Part shown: positions 1 through 8,772 of the stretch, piece by piece | Layout of the letters: each line of letters starts with the position of its first letter | How positions within the stretch are numbered: position 1 is the stretch's first letter | From: Methylophaga thalassica MP | Lineage (GTDB): Bacteria > Pseudomonadota > Gammaproteobacteria > Nitrosococcales > Methylophagaceae | Direction: 5' to 3' | Assembly (NCBI RefSeq): GCF_000214595.1 | Contig: NZ_AFIG01000001.1 | Coordinates: forward strand, 1,096,382 to 1,160,381 | DNA: 64,000 nt | Program-made: the position numbers and the translations under genes | Notes under the pieces: model-generated | Databases searched by the model: none | Told to the model about the DNA's origin: nothing | What the model saw: the letters and a program-made list of their open reading frames with translations, nothing else

Positions 1-716
1 TCAGTGAGATTATTGATAGAGAAGTACAGCATTTATTGGAAACAAATAATGCGACTTCCAGCCAGGCAGTAAAACAGATCGTAAGAATGCGGTTTAATCC
101 AAACCTTAATAGCGCCTGGTTTAGCGGGGTGATGGAGCTGATCAATATGATTACATTGCTGTCAGTGATTCTGACGGGAGCCGCGTTGATACGAGAGCGT
201 GAACACGGCACCTTAGAACATTTACTGGTGATGCCCATCACACCCTTTCAAATCATGATGGCGAAAATCTGGTCGATGGGGCTGGTGGTGTTAATGACCA
301 GTACTTTTTCACTTTATGTTGTCATTCAGGGCTGGCTGAATATGACGATTGCTGGTTCCATTTTGCTGTTTCAGTTAGGGACGGCTTGCTTTTTATTCTC
401 TACTACATCATTGGGCATTTTATTGGGCACACTGGCCCGAAGCATGCCACAGCTGGGCCTGTTATTACTGTTATTGATATTGCCGTTACAGATGTTGTCT
501 GGTGGGATGACACCCTTCGATAGCATGCCAGAAATTGTGCAAAACATTATGCAGTTTGCACCGACTTCGCATTTTGTCAGTACTAGCCAGGCGGTGCTTT
601 ATCGTGGTGCTGGTTTCTCCATCATTTGGCCCGATTTATTAGCCAATGTGGCGATTGGTAGCGTGTTTTTTTTATTTGCTCTGGCATTATTCAGAAAAAG
701 TCTGGCAAGTGTTTGA
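1..716 (+). CDS. ABC-2 type transporter permease, 3' part
   Basis: The reading frame is open from base 3, so this is the C-terminal part of a gene that begins outside the window. It reads as the membrane subunit of an ABC-2 type exporter of the YhhJ/YbhR kind. The stretch IREREHGTLEHLLVMPITPF near base 190 is the conserved cytoplasmic segment of this family. About six hydrophobic helices follow, and the end (ALFRKSLASV) is typical. Such permeases work with one or two ATPase domains and an HlyD-like periplasmic adaptor to export hydrophobic compounds; those partners should lie upstream. A TTG at 36 is not the true start because the frame continues upstream. Substrate unknown. Confidence 0.88.
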   Translation, partial: SEIIDREVQHLLETNNATSSQAVKQIVRMRFNPNLNSAWFSGVMELINMITLLSVILTGAALIREREHGTLEHLLVMPITPFQIMMAKIWSMGLVVLMTSTFSLYVVIQGWLNMTIAGSILLFQLGTACFLFSTTSLGILLGTLARSMPQLGLLLLLLILPLQMLSGGMTPFDSMPEIVQNIMQFAPTSHFVSTSQAVLYRGAGFSIIWPDLLANVAIGSVFFLFALALFRKSLASV

Positions 717-919
717 ACAGTGCTTAAGTCATCATTTGTTGGACAAGTTTTACGTCGTACTTCAGTATATCTGAGGATAGCCGATTGAATTTTAATTAAG
801 TCCATAAAATTAAGTCATAAAATGATAGGGTTATAACATTATTGGTCATTTTCAAAGCTTCGCACATAGCAGACAGATGACGAGTAAGAAAAATAGCCAA
901 GGTAAGGAGGGAATAGACC

Positions 920-1684
920 ATGAATTTAGAAGAGAAAATCTGCCAGAGTTGTACAGAAGAGAATAGTTTGGATTTCGACTTTACTATGGCTTTTCAACCC
1001 ATCATTAATTGCAGTAATGAGACTGTTTATGGTTACGAGGCGCTGGTTCGAGGCATTAATAACGAGTCAGCCTATTCTGTAATATCCAGAGTTAATGATA
1101 ATAATCGTTATTTATTTGATCAGCTCTGTCGGGTGAAAGCGATTTCACTTGCATCGAAGTTGAATATTACTTCGATGCTGAGTATTAACTTCCTACCTAA
1201 TGCGATTTATGTGCCGGAGCGTTGTATCCGCACTACCTTTGAAGCAGCTAAACAGTATGACTTCCCCTCTGAGAGAATTATGTTTGAGTTCACTGAGGTC
1301 GAAAAAATGGACGATACCGAGCATGTTAAACGTATCGTCGATTATTACCAGTCGCTGGGGTTTAAAACGGCAGTGGATGATTTCGGCTCTGGCTATTCAG
1401 GACTGAATCTGCTTGCCGACTTTCAGACAGACATTATTAAATTGGATATGGCGCTCATCAGAAACATTGATTCGAATAAGGTACGTCAATCTATCGTCAA
1501 GAATTGTTTAACCATGTTTAATGAGCTAAATATCACGACATTGGCTGAAGGCATTGAAACATATGAAGAATATGTCTGGTTACGTGATGTGGGGATCGAA
1601 CTCATGCAAGGCTATTATTTTGCAAAACCCGGGTTTGAGAGTTTGCCCGACATAAATCATGGACAATATACACAAGCAGGCTAG
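920..1684 (+). CDS. stand-alone EAL-domain c-di-GMP phosphodiesterase
   Basis: The protein has 254 residues, nearly all of it one EAL domain, with no GGDEF, PAS or membrane segment. The catalytic set looks complete: E in YEALVRG (about residue 40), N in SINFLP, E in FEFTE, the DD pair of VDDFGSGYS, K in IIKLD, E in AEGIET and Q in MQGYYFAKP. It is therefore predicted to hydrolyse cyclic di-GMP to pGpG in the cytoplasm. A strong ribosome site (AAGGAGG) precedes the ATG. The short N-terminus has a CQSC pair but no recognisable sensor domain. It is monocistronic, and what controls its activity cannot be read from the sequence. Confidence 0.92.
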   Translation: MNLEEKICQSCTEENSLDFDFTMAFQPIINCSNETVYGYEALVRGINNESAYSVISRVNDNNRYLFDQLCRVKAISLASKLNITSMLSINFLPNAIYVPERCIRTTFEAAKQYDFPSERIMFEFTEVEKMDDTEHVKRIVDYYQSLGFKTAVDDFGSGYSGLNLLADFQTDIIKLDMALIRNIDSNKVRQSIVKNCLTMFNELNITTLAEGIETYEEYVWLRDVGIELMQGYYFAKPGFESLPDINHGQYTQAG

Positions 1685-1848
1685 TGATAGCGTATTTGCA
1701 TAGAATAATTGATATATGCTGTTGTTTTCCTGTGCTGGTAAATGCGGTTCAAACAAAACATTGATGCATATATCACCTATAATCTACAGTTGATATCACT
1801 TCTCCAGGTGGTTAACGACAGGCAGATTCAGAAAAATAAGAGAGTCAG

Positions 1849-2316
1849 ATGACAATGTTTACCTGGTTAGCTAATCTTGGTGACGTTACCCATGCCGTAC
1901 AATTGGCGTTAACGCCTGCATTCTTGCTTACTGGTATGGCGGGAATCCTTAATGTAATGGCAAACCGACTTGCTCGGATTATAGACAGAGCACGTGTTTT
2001 GACCGATCAAATGTCTTCGGTAACTGAGCTGTCTGAGCCTTGTCGACAAGAAATATCTGTATTGGGACTTCGCCGTCGAGCGGCAAGTAATGCGATCACC
2101 ATGTGCGTTCTGTCTGCACTCTTAATTTGTTCTGTGGTGTCGGTGATGTTTCTGGAAGCACTGCTTGATTTCAATTTACGCTGGCTAATAGGTGCATTAT
2201 TCATGGGCTCGACATTGGCACTGGTATTCGGGCTTGCGTTTTTCCTTCGAGAAGTTCATCTGGCAACACGCAACAGTTATAAGATGATTCCGTCAATGCA
2301 AAGAAAGAAGCATTGA
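1849..2316 (+). CDS. DUF2721 family membrane protein
   Basis: A 155-residue protein with a hydrophobic segment at about 15-35, a basic cytoplasmic-looking stretch (ANRLARIIDRAR, then LRRRAASNAI) and two further membrane helices at about 85-135. This arrangement, with the early LTPAFLLTGMAGILNV and the central RAR motif, matches the DUF2721 family of small inner-membrane proteins with no known function. The start ATG follows a purine-rich AGAGAG. It stands alone between the EAL gene and the MscS gene on the same strand. Family assignment is by pattern; function unknown. Confidence 0.8.
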   Translation: MTMFTWLANLGDVTHAVQLALTPAFLLTGMAGILNVMANRLARIIDRARVLTDQMSSVTELSEPCRQEISVLGLRRRAASNAITMCVLSALLICSVVSVMFLEALLDFNLRWLIGALFMGSTLALVFGLAFFLREVHLATRNSYKMIPSMQRKKH

Positions 2317-2425
2317 ACAGGACGCCTTATCAAGCACGGATAATATTCAGCCAAAATATGAGAATTATTGCTTTTGATTCTCAGCCCCGATATATATTGT
2401 TTTATTGACGAGAAACTGCATCACT

Positions 2426-3460
2426 ATGGCATCAGACTCTCTTGGATTAATGGATACGCTTAACATATTGTCGGCTCAGTTACTTGAACTATGGCAAGCG
2501 ACGATCAGGGTGATGCCCTCTTTTGTTATTAGTTTGCTGGTTTTTCTTATCTTCTTTTTTCTGGCAAAGCCATTCTCTGCTTTACTTGTTCATCCCATCG
2601 GCTATATCAGTACCAGTAACCTTGTACAGAATGTTGTCAGGCGCGCTATTAGCCTGTTTATTATTTTAATCGGTTTGTATATTTTTCTGAGTATTGTTGG
2701 CTTGACGCAGGCTGCACTTGCCATTGTCAGTGGAACGGGTCTGTTAGGCATTATTATTGGTTTTGCTTTTAAGGATATTGCAGAAAACTTTATTTCGAGT
2801 TTGCTGCTGAGTGTGCAACGTCCGTTTTTGATCGGCGATGTGATTGAAGTGCAGGGACTAAAAGGGGTAGTAAACAAAGTCACAGCCCGTGGCACAACCT
2901 TAGTCGATTTTGATGGAAATCATATCCAAATTCCCAACGCGACTATTTATAAAAATGTCATTAAAAACTTTTCGGCTAATCCCTGGGTAAGAGGCAGTTT
3001 TATAGTTGGGATTGGTTATGATGCCAGTATTCAACAATCACGTCAGACCATTTTGGCTGTGTTGAATGAACAAAATGAAGTGTTAAAAGATCCTGAACCA
3101 CAGGTGCTTATTGACTCATTAGGCTCATCCACGATCAATATCGTGATTAATTTTTGGGTGGATGGTCACCAATATGCGCTAAATAAGGTGGCTTCGGTTT
3201 TGATGCATAAAACTGTTCGACGCCTTGAATCCGCTGGTATCAATATGCCCGATGATGCGCGTGAGGTTATTTTTCCTCAGGGCATACCTGTCGTCCAAGT
3301 CAATCCGCAACAGTCAATGATGGCAAAGGCGGTCGATAAGCCTCCCGTCCAGAATGACAGTGCTGAGGTGAGCACACAACAACTTACCAGTGATACACAA
3401 GATATTATTGATCAAGCGAGAAATGCACGCGATCCAGAGGAAGGCAAAAATATTATTTAA
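2426..3460 (+). CDS. MscS-family mechanosensitive channel
   Basis: The protein (344 residues from the ATG at 2426) carries three N-terminal membrane helices followed by the MscS pore helix and beta domain. The third helix region reads AALAIVSGTGLLGIIIGFAF, the Gly/Ala-rich pore-lining segment of MscS. It is followed by KDIAENFISSLLLSVQRPF and GDVIEVQGLKGVVNKVTARGT, the hallmark middle beta domain. Such channels open on membrane tension during hypo-osmotic shock and release solutes. The C-terminal 60 residues are hydrophilic and probably disordered. A TTG seven codons upstream (2405) could extend it but has no better ribosome site. Confidence 0.92.
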   Translation: MASDSLGLMDTLNILSAQLLELWQATIRVMPSFVISLLVFLIFFFLAKPFSALLVHPIGYISTSNLVQNVVRRAISLFIILIGLYIFLSIVGLTQAALAIVSGTGLLGIIIGFAFKDIAENFISSLLLSVQRPFLIGDVIEVQGLKGVVNKVTARGTTLVDFDGNHIQIPNATIYKNVIKNFSANPWVRGSFIVGIGYDASIQQSRQTILAVLNEQNEVLKDPEPQVLIDSLGSSTINIVINFWVDGHQYALNKVASVLMHKTVRRLESAGINMPDDAREVIFPQGIPVVQVNPQQSMMAKAVDKPPVQNDSAEVSTQQLTSDTQDIIDQARNARDPEEGKNII

Positions 3461-3528
3461 ACAAACTCCTCGCAGAGTTTGATGTTGGTTTTTTAGACTC
3501 AAATAAGCAATATAAACAGGAGCCCACA

Positions 3529-4332
3529 ATGGGGCAGGCAACACCATCAAACCTAAGTTTCTGGCAAAAATTACATAATAAAATAGACCATCTTTATAAT
3601 GGCTCAACTCCGAGTTCCAGACGCTTTCGTTGGGGATTATTAGCATTTGATGCTATTACCATTGTTTATTTTATATTGGCCTCTTTTTATCACCACATAG
3701 ATGATTTCCATATTCTGGAAGAGGCGATTGGGATTATTTACTTGCTCGAGCTAATGGCCAGGCTCTATATCAGCAAATCAAAATTCCAAGAATTGTTCCA
3801 TCCTGTTGGTTTGGCTGATATTATCGTCATTATTTCTTTGCTTGCACCCTCTCTTGCAGAGAATTTCAGTTTCCTGAGAGTGATAAGAACACTTCGTTTA
3901 TTGCGCTCTTATCACATGCTGAGAAATCTTAGAAAGCAGTCACGTTTTGTGAGAATGCATGAAGATGTGATCTTCAGCGTGGTAAATTTGTTCGTGTTTA
4001 TCTTTGTGATCACTGCTGTCGTATATGTCAGCCAGGTGCATATCAATGATGATATCAATGACTATATTGATGCGTTGTATTTCACGATTGCCACCTTAAC
4101 CACTACTGGGTTCGGCGATATCACATTGGTGGGACATGACGGCCATATCCTGGCGGTGCTGATTATGATTTTTGGCATCTCTTTATTTTTACGTTTGATT
4201 CAGACTATTTTTCGACCAGGGAAAATTCGTTATGAATGTCCGTCATGTGGCCTGAACCGACATGACCATGATGCCGTGCATTGTAAACACTGTGGTGAGG
4301 TGATTCATATCACTACAGAAGGTGAGTACTAA
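3529..4332 (+). CDS. voltage-sensor-like K+ channel with C-terminal zinc ribbon
   Basis: A 267-residue six-helix ion channel subunit. Helices S1-S3 lie at about 35-110. An S4-like helix follows with regularly spaced arginines (VIRTLRLLRSYHMLRNLRKQ, about 118-137). S5, pore and S6 come next, with the selectivity filter TLTTTGFGD at about 189-197. GFGD replaces the commoner GYGD. After S6 the protein does not end in a long coiled coil or RCK domain but in a compact zinc-ribbon-like tail with CPSC (237-240) and CKHC (252-255). The start has a good ribosome site (ACAGGAG). It probably forms a tetrameric K+ channel. It is 68 bases downstream of the MscS gene, so both may serve osmotic or ionic balance. 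Confidence 0.9.
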   Translation: MGQATPSNLSFWQKLHNKIDHLYNGSTPSSRRFRWGLLAFDAITIVYFILASFYHHIDDFHILEEAIGIIYLLELMARLYISKSKFQELFHPVGLADIIVIISLLAPSLAENFSFLRVIRTLRLLRSYHMLRNLRKQSRFVRMHEDVIFSVVNLFVFIFVITAVVYVSQVHINDDINDYIDALYFTIATLTTTGFGDITLVGHDGHILAVLIMIFGISLFLRLIQTIFRPGKIRYECPSCGLNRHDHDAVHCKHCGEVIHITTEGEY

Positions 4333-4372
4333 GTCTGCTGATATGATAAATGGGCAGAAAGTTAGCTGAAGA

Positions 4373-5743
4373 CTAGACGACTTCCACACGATTACGCCCA
4401 TTCGCTTTAGCCAGATATAAGGCATTATCAGCGCGATTAAAAAAGTCAGTCGTCGTATCACCTGCTTGATATGATGTTATGCCAATACTCACCGTGAAGT
4501 GCGGCAATGATGCGTCTCTATAGGTATCAATTTTCGTCTGTAAAAGCTTTGCAATCTCCAGGGATTGCTCGTGTTCGGTTTGTTTTATCAGTACAGCAAA
4601 TTCTTCTCCACCGATACGGAAGATAGTATCGGTTTCCCGAAGTCGGTTTTTTAACAGTTCAACAAGCTTAATGAGTACGGCATCGCCCACCTCATGACCA
4701 TATTGATCATTGACCTTTTTAAAGTGATCGGCATCAATCAGAAGTAAGCTTAACTTGGCGCCACGTGATGCCAAATTTAATTGCATTTTTAACTGTTCAT
4801 CCCATTTGTGACGATTATAAGCGCCTGTCAGTTTATCCAGAGTCGCGAGTTCAATCAGTTGTTTCTCTATTTCATCGCGGCTGATTATTTCATGGCTAAA
4901 TTGTTTTAATAACAGTTTTAATTCATGTTCAAATTGAGAAAGTTCATCTCGTTCGTCAGCGATATTGTTATCTACCTCGAAATCGACAACCTCCCTATGT
5001 TCAATAGCATTTCTGAATAAATGTATTGTGTCACGTGTTTGGGTAATTCGTTGACGAAAATACTGGATGGTATATTGCGTTAAATACAAACCAATAATGA
5101 ATGCACACACACCTAAAATGCTGGTCATAATCATGAAGTTTGATTCATGCTTTTCAGTATAAATAGCGGTGCTGACGGTTAATGCGTTCAGGTGATTGAG
5201 TAATTTTCCAAGCTCATCATCCAGTTGTTGATCTTGTTGTTCGAGATGCTCCCAGTTAATTGATTCTCCAGTGAGCATGGCTTGAATACTAGCCATAAAA
5301 CTTTTTTCAAATGCCAGTCTGACCTGATGAAGTTTGTTCATTGAAGTCAGCAACAGTTGATGTTGTTCTTGTTTAAAGCGAATGCGACCTTTTTCAATCC
5401 CACTTTCGATAATGGCTGATGCTTTATACATTTGCTCAGAGAGATGCTGATTATAACTCTCCAGTTGTTGGTGTATGTCAGTAGGATTGATGTTGTTATT
5501 GGATGGTTTATGATTGGTTTGACGAAATAATTCAATCAGAATATGTTGCCGAAGCTGAAGCAGTTCAATTTCTGAAACGACCTCAGTTAATGGGGTATCT
5601 ACCTCAGCCAGCTCAATCATCTCAGACCGAATTTGCTGCAGTCCTATCATTGAATAGATGATCATAATGATTAAAAAGGACAATAAGATAATTGAAAGTC
5701 CACCGATCTTTCTGCTGATTGATGAGTTTACCCAACGTAACAT
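4373..5743 (-). CDS. membrane-bound GGDEF diguanylate cyclase
   Basis: A 456-residue protein with one membrane helix at about 12-32, a helical periplasmic region of about 155 residues, a second helix near 195-215, a short linker, and a C-terminal GGDEF domain. The active-site motif is GGEEF (about 378-382), preceded by RETD, an intact RxxD inhibitory site five residues upstream. It is predicted to make c-di-GMP from two GTP under control of the periplasmic helical sensor and to be product-inhibited. The start at 5743 has AGGAG eight bases upstream; the longer frame from 5764 lacks this. It is convergent with the K+ channel gene. Confidence 0.93.
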   Translation of the reverse strand: MLRWVNSSISRKIGGLSIILLSFLIIMIIYSMIGLQQIRSEMIELAEVDTPLTEVVSEIELLQLRQHILIELFRQTNHKPSNNNINPTDIHQQLESYNQHLSEQMYKASAIIESGIEKGRIRFKQEQHQLLLTSMNKLHQVRLAFEKSFMASIQAMLTGESINWEHLEQQDQQLDDELGKLLNHLNALTVSTAIYTEKHESNFMIMTSILGVCAFIIGLYLTQYTIQYFRQRITQTRDTIHLFRNAIEHREVVDFEVDNNIADERDELSQFEHELKLLLKQFSHEIISRDEIEKQLIELATLDKLTGAYNRHKWDEQLKMQLNLASRGAKLSLLLIDADHFKKVNDQYGHEVGDAVLIKLVELLKNRLRETDTIFRIGGEEFAVLIKQTEHEQSLEIAKLLQTKIDTYRDASLPHFTVSIGITSYQAGDTTTDFFNRADNALYLAKANGRNRVEVV

Positions 5744-6082
5744 TAAAATTGCTCCTGAATCCAAGCGTACAGTTTAGCAATATGCTGCTTATACATCAGT
5801 GTTTTAAATCCTTATTTAATTTATGTTAGTGACATGATTTAATGTCTATGCCCCAGGGAAGAGGGCAAGTGAAAAAAATTAAGGAAGATAAAAATGAAAA
5901 ATATCACCTTGATGCTAGCTGTGATTTTTTGCCAGCTTGTGTGACCTTAGCAGGCGATTATCAATCTTTTGTGTTTGTCATCAGCTTTCAGAATTATTGA
6001 TCGAGATACAGGCGAGTAATTAGAAGGGGAGAGCCCTTATCATTAAAGATCTAATAATAAGTTGTTGTGTGTCGTTCCACTC
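5744..6082. other. intergenic region with a short broken secreted-type frame
   Basis: No convincing intact gene. At 5894 an ATG after GGAAGATAAAA opens MKNITLMLAVIFCQLV and stops at 5944. The start looks like a signal peptide, and a one-base shift would continue through ACVTLAGDYQSF to a stop near 6000. This may be the remnant of a small exported protein or chance. The rest is AT-rich and should hold the promoters for the divergent GGDEF and hydrolase genes, but I cannot place them firmly. Confidence 0.35.
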
Positions 6083-6706
6083 ATGATACAAGTATTATTT
6101 GTACATGGTATGGGCCGATCTCCTTTGTCAGCCTGGCCGCTGCTTAGACAGCTAAGAAAACAGGGCATTAAAACATCGACATTTAGCTATTTCGTGTCGT
6201 CACAATCGTCTGAGATGATTCAGTTTAGACTGGCAAAACGAATCCGGGATATAGCTAATCAAGGTGAATATGTGCTGATTGGTCATTCACTTGGTGGCGT
6301 GTTAATTCGATCGGCATTGGCCAATATGGATGACAAGGTTCGTTTGCCAGAACGTTTATTTTTACTGGGTTCGCCAGTTCGAACATCACGATTAGCTATG
6401 TTCTTTCAACGCTATTGGCTTTTTCGTTTGTTAACAAAAGACTGCGGTAAACTATTGGCAACGAGTGAACGGATGCAAGCGATTCCTGCTAGTCATTGCC
6501 CAACAACGGCTATTGTTGGCGTTAAAGGCATAAACGGAAAAAACAGCCCATTTAAGAGTGAGTTAAATGATGGGGTGGTGTCTTTGTCGGAGGTCAGTGC
6601 TGACTGGATGACAGAGCAAATTCAGCTACCCGTGATGCATAGCTTTTTACCATCCAGCAGGCAAGTATCGAATCTGATTATAAAGAAACTCGGCTTATTG
6701 AGTTAA
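6083..6706 (+). CDS. alpha/beta hydrolase, lipase/esterase-like
   Basis: About 207 residues from the ATG at 6083. It starts directly with a beta strand and the oxyanion motif VLFVHGMG, then GHSLGG with the nucleophilic serine about 65 residues later, a candidate acidic residue late in the chain (NDGVVSLSE), and MHSFLPSS near the end as the likely catalytic histidine. This order fits a minimal alpha/beta hydrolase of the triacylglycerol lipase/PGAP1-like type, probably cytoplasmic because there is no signal peptide. No strong ribosome site is seen at 6083 or at the TTG at 6062, so the start is uncertain. A terminator separates it from the convergent rnk gene. Natural substrate unknown. Confidence 0.82.
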   Translation: MIQVLFVHGMGRSPLSAWPLLRQLRKQGIKTSTFSYFVSSQSSEMIQFRLAKRIRDIANQGEYVLIGHSLGGVLIRSALANMDDKVRLPERLFLLGSPVRTSRLAMFFQRYWLFRLLTKDCGKLLATSERMQAIPASHCPTTAIVGVKGINGKNSPFKSELNDGVVSLSEVSADWMTEQIQLPVMHSFLPSSRQVSNLIIKKLGLLS

Positions 6707-6711
6707 TAGAC

Positions 6712-6749
6712 TGGCTCAGGGTAAAACTATCCTGAGCCATCTTCTTTTT
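6712..6749. terminator. bidirectional terminator between hydrolase gene and rnk
   Basis: A perfect nine-base stem (TGGCTCAGG at 6712-6720 with CCTGAGCCA at 6731-6739) and ten-base loop is followed on the plus strand by TCTTCTTTTT. It sits between two convergent genes and overlaps the rnk stop codon. Confidence 0.85.
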
Positions 6750-7164
6750 AGCGATGGTATTCGCCAGCACGTTCCGGTTGATACAGAATTTCATCAACAC
6801 GAACCTGAATGGTTTTGCCATCACGCCCAGGCCAATCAATTTCATCACCTTCCACCAGGCCTAGCATGGCGCTACCGGCAGGTGCCAGAATGGAAATGGT
6901 TTTGCCATCGGCTGTCATATCTTTTGGATAAACCAAGGTCAGACAAAATGTTTGATTTGATGATGAAACTGAAAATCTGACCGTTGAATTCATCGTAACC
7001 ACATTGGGTGGAATCGCAGTTGGTTCAACGATATCTGCACGTTCAAGTTCAGCTTCAAGATAGCTTGTTCGTTCTACTTCATTGGACGGTAAAGTATCCA
7101 GAATCTGTTCTAAGCGGCTTAAGTCCAGTGCTGAAACAATAATATTCGGTTGTGACACATTCAT
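6748..7164 (-). CDS. rnk: regulator of nucleoside diphosphate kinase, Rnk
   Basis: A 138-residue protein with a short helical N-terminal domain (about 1-50) and a GreA/GreB-type C-terminal FKBP-like domain. The latter contains VRFSVSSSNQTFCLTLVYP, then ILAPAGSAMLGLVEGDEIDWPGRDG, the typical Rnk/GreA C-terminal signature. Rnk binds RNA polymerase at the secondary channel but lacks the long coiled coil that gives GreA its cleavage activity; in E. coli it also affects nucleoside diphosphate kinase levels. Length fits Rnk (about 136). AGAGG precedes the ATG. It is monocistronic. Confidence 0.92.
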   Translation of the reverse strand: MNVSQPNIIVSALDLSRLEQILDTLPSNEVERTSYLEAELERADIVEPTAIPPNVVTMNSTVRFSVSSSNQTFCLTLVYPKDMTADGKTISILAPAGSAMLGLVEGDEIDWPGRDGKTIQVRVDEILYQPERAGEYHR

Positions 7165-7797
7165 TTAATAACCTCTCAATTGCAAGATGTAGCTATGCTG
7201 CGAACACTTGCGATAGATAAAAAGGGAAATAAAAATAGGCGAGGAACATAAACTGTTCTGAGCGCTATCATGCCATAAAGGTATGAAAGTGGTAAGTCAT
7301 ATTCTCTTTTTCAACAGGTTGCCTTGTGACAATGACATCCAGTGTAAATAAGGATGAAGGATATTGCATATGAGTTAGGCTGAGTTTAGCTTAGCGGTTA
7401 ATAATGATTAGATAAGTAAAACTGCCACAAAATAATGAAAAGAACGGCACTAATAATTAAACTGATATCGATAATGACTGACAGTATTTTTATTCTCAAA
7501 CAATGTTGCCATAAAGGCGGTCGACAACAGTAATTACGGGGACAATACTAATACAACGACAATTAATGAGAACTGAGAGTGAGTTGTTGGTTAGGTTATG
7601 CGGATGATTGACCAGAATTGATGGTTTTTAAACAGTCTTGTATAAATTGAACAAAAAGGGGTGATTGACTGCCATCAGTGCCTTTGTCTATTTAAACCTT
7701 TTCCGGTGAAAAATGCTTATTCAGCTCTTATTCGAGAGGCTAAATCATCAATTTTATATAACGACTGAAATTAAGTTCATTAAACAAGGAAGAGAAA
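7165..7797. other. 633-base intergenic region, no convincing gene
   Basis: This AT-rich stretch between divergent rnk and the DUF2157 operon holds only short frames. A hydrophobic minus-strand frame ending at 7398 (LRIKILSVIIDISLIISAVL and on) has no usable start or ribosome site. The region probably carries promoters for both flanking units. I cannot identify operators or an RNA structure in it. Confidence 0.5.
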
Positions 7798-8772
7798 TTG
7801 ACTATCCAAAAACGATCATCAGTTATTGCTTTGTTTGAGGCGGGGGCGATTTCTAGCCAGAAAATGCCTGCGGTATTGACATTATTAGGGTTAAAACCAG
7901 ACAAAGACGGTTGGTTAAAGATTTTTCAAATGTTATTACTTTGCTTTGGTAGTTGTGCCATTGCATTTTCAGTCATCTTTTTTATTGCCTATAACTGGGC
8001 GGATATGAGCCGTCTTAGCAAATTTACCTTATTGGAAAGCAGCATTGTTTTCTCCGTTATTTTGTATTGGCGATTGGCACGAACAGGTTTAGCAGGCCGC
8101 TTAGCCTTACTGGTTGCCAGCTTGCTGGTCGGCGCATTAATGGCTTTTTTCGGGCAAACATATCAAACCGGAGCTGATACCTGGCAGTTATTCTTTTACT
8201 GGGCTTTATTCATCACACCTTGGGTTGTCATTTCTCAGTTTTCTACATTATGGTTAGTTTGGTTGTCACTGTTGAATCTGTCACTCGTACTCTATTTTGA
8301 TATTTTTCATTCAGTATTCGGCCTGTTCTCTGATTCAAACAATAGTCTGTTCTGGTGTCTGTTTTGGTTTAATACACTGGCATTAATTATTTGGGAGATG
8401 TTCAGCCAGAAAATGGTCGCACTCACAGAGCGGTGGCCACAGCGAATACTTGCGGTGATAAGTGGCTGGGCAATCACCACACTAGTGATTTATGCCATTG
8501 TGGATGAATCTGAAAATGCGTTTTCCCCATCAATTACCTGGTTAGTTTGGATATGCCTGTTTATGTGGGTATATCGTCGACGCTGTACTGATTTATTTAT
8601 GTTGGCGGGTGGCTGCTTATCGTTGATTGTTGTGGTGATAACCCGGTTGGCGATGCAAATTATGGAGACCGGTGAGGAAGGGGCTCTGCTGTTTTTGTCA
8701 GTCCTTATTATTGCAATGGGATCCGGCGCGACCTACTGGTTGAAACAGGTTCACAAGGAGATTGAATCATGA
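7798..8772 (+). CDS. DUF2157 membrane protein
   Basis: A 324-residue protein with a hydrophilic N-terminus of about 45 residues followed by about ten membrane helices. The early part (ISSQKMPAVLTLLGL, then WLKIFQMLLLCFG and FIAYNWADMSRLSKF) matches DUF2157, where a conserved FxxxNW-like segment follows the first helix. Function is unknown. The start is TTG, but AAGGAAGAGA just upstream is a good ribosome site and no nearer ATG fits. Its stop overlaps the next start (ATGA), so it is the first gene of a three-gene operon with the DUF4401 and GDYXXLXY genes, a trio that often occurs together. Confidence 0.85.
   Translation: MTIQKRSSVIALFEAGAISSQKMPAVLTLLGLKPDKDGWLKIFQMLLLCFGSCAIAFSVIFFIAYNWADMSRLSKFTLLESSIVFSVILYWRLARTGLAGRLALLVASLLVGALMAFFGQTYQTGADTWQLFFYWALFITPWVVISQFSTLWLVWLSLLNLSLVLYFDIFHSVFGLFSDSNNSLFWCLFWFNTLALIIWEMFSQKMVALTERWPQRILAVISGWAITTLVIYAIVDESENAFSPSITWLVWICLFMWVYRRRCTDLFMLAGGCLSLIVVVITRLAMQIMETGEEGALLFLSVLIIAMGSGATYWLKQVHKEIES

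Noticed and set aside
7398-7520. Hydrophobic minus-strand frame in the rnk-DUF2157 gap
   Set aside because: No start codon with a ribosome site at the head of the hydrophobic stretch; probably chance in AT-rich DNA.
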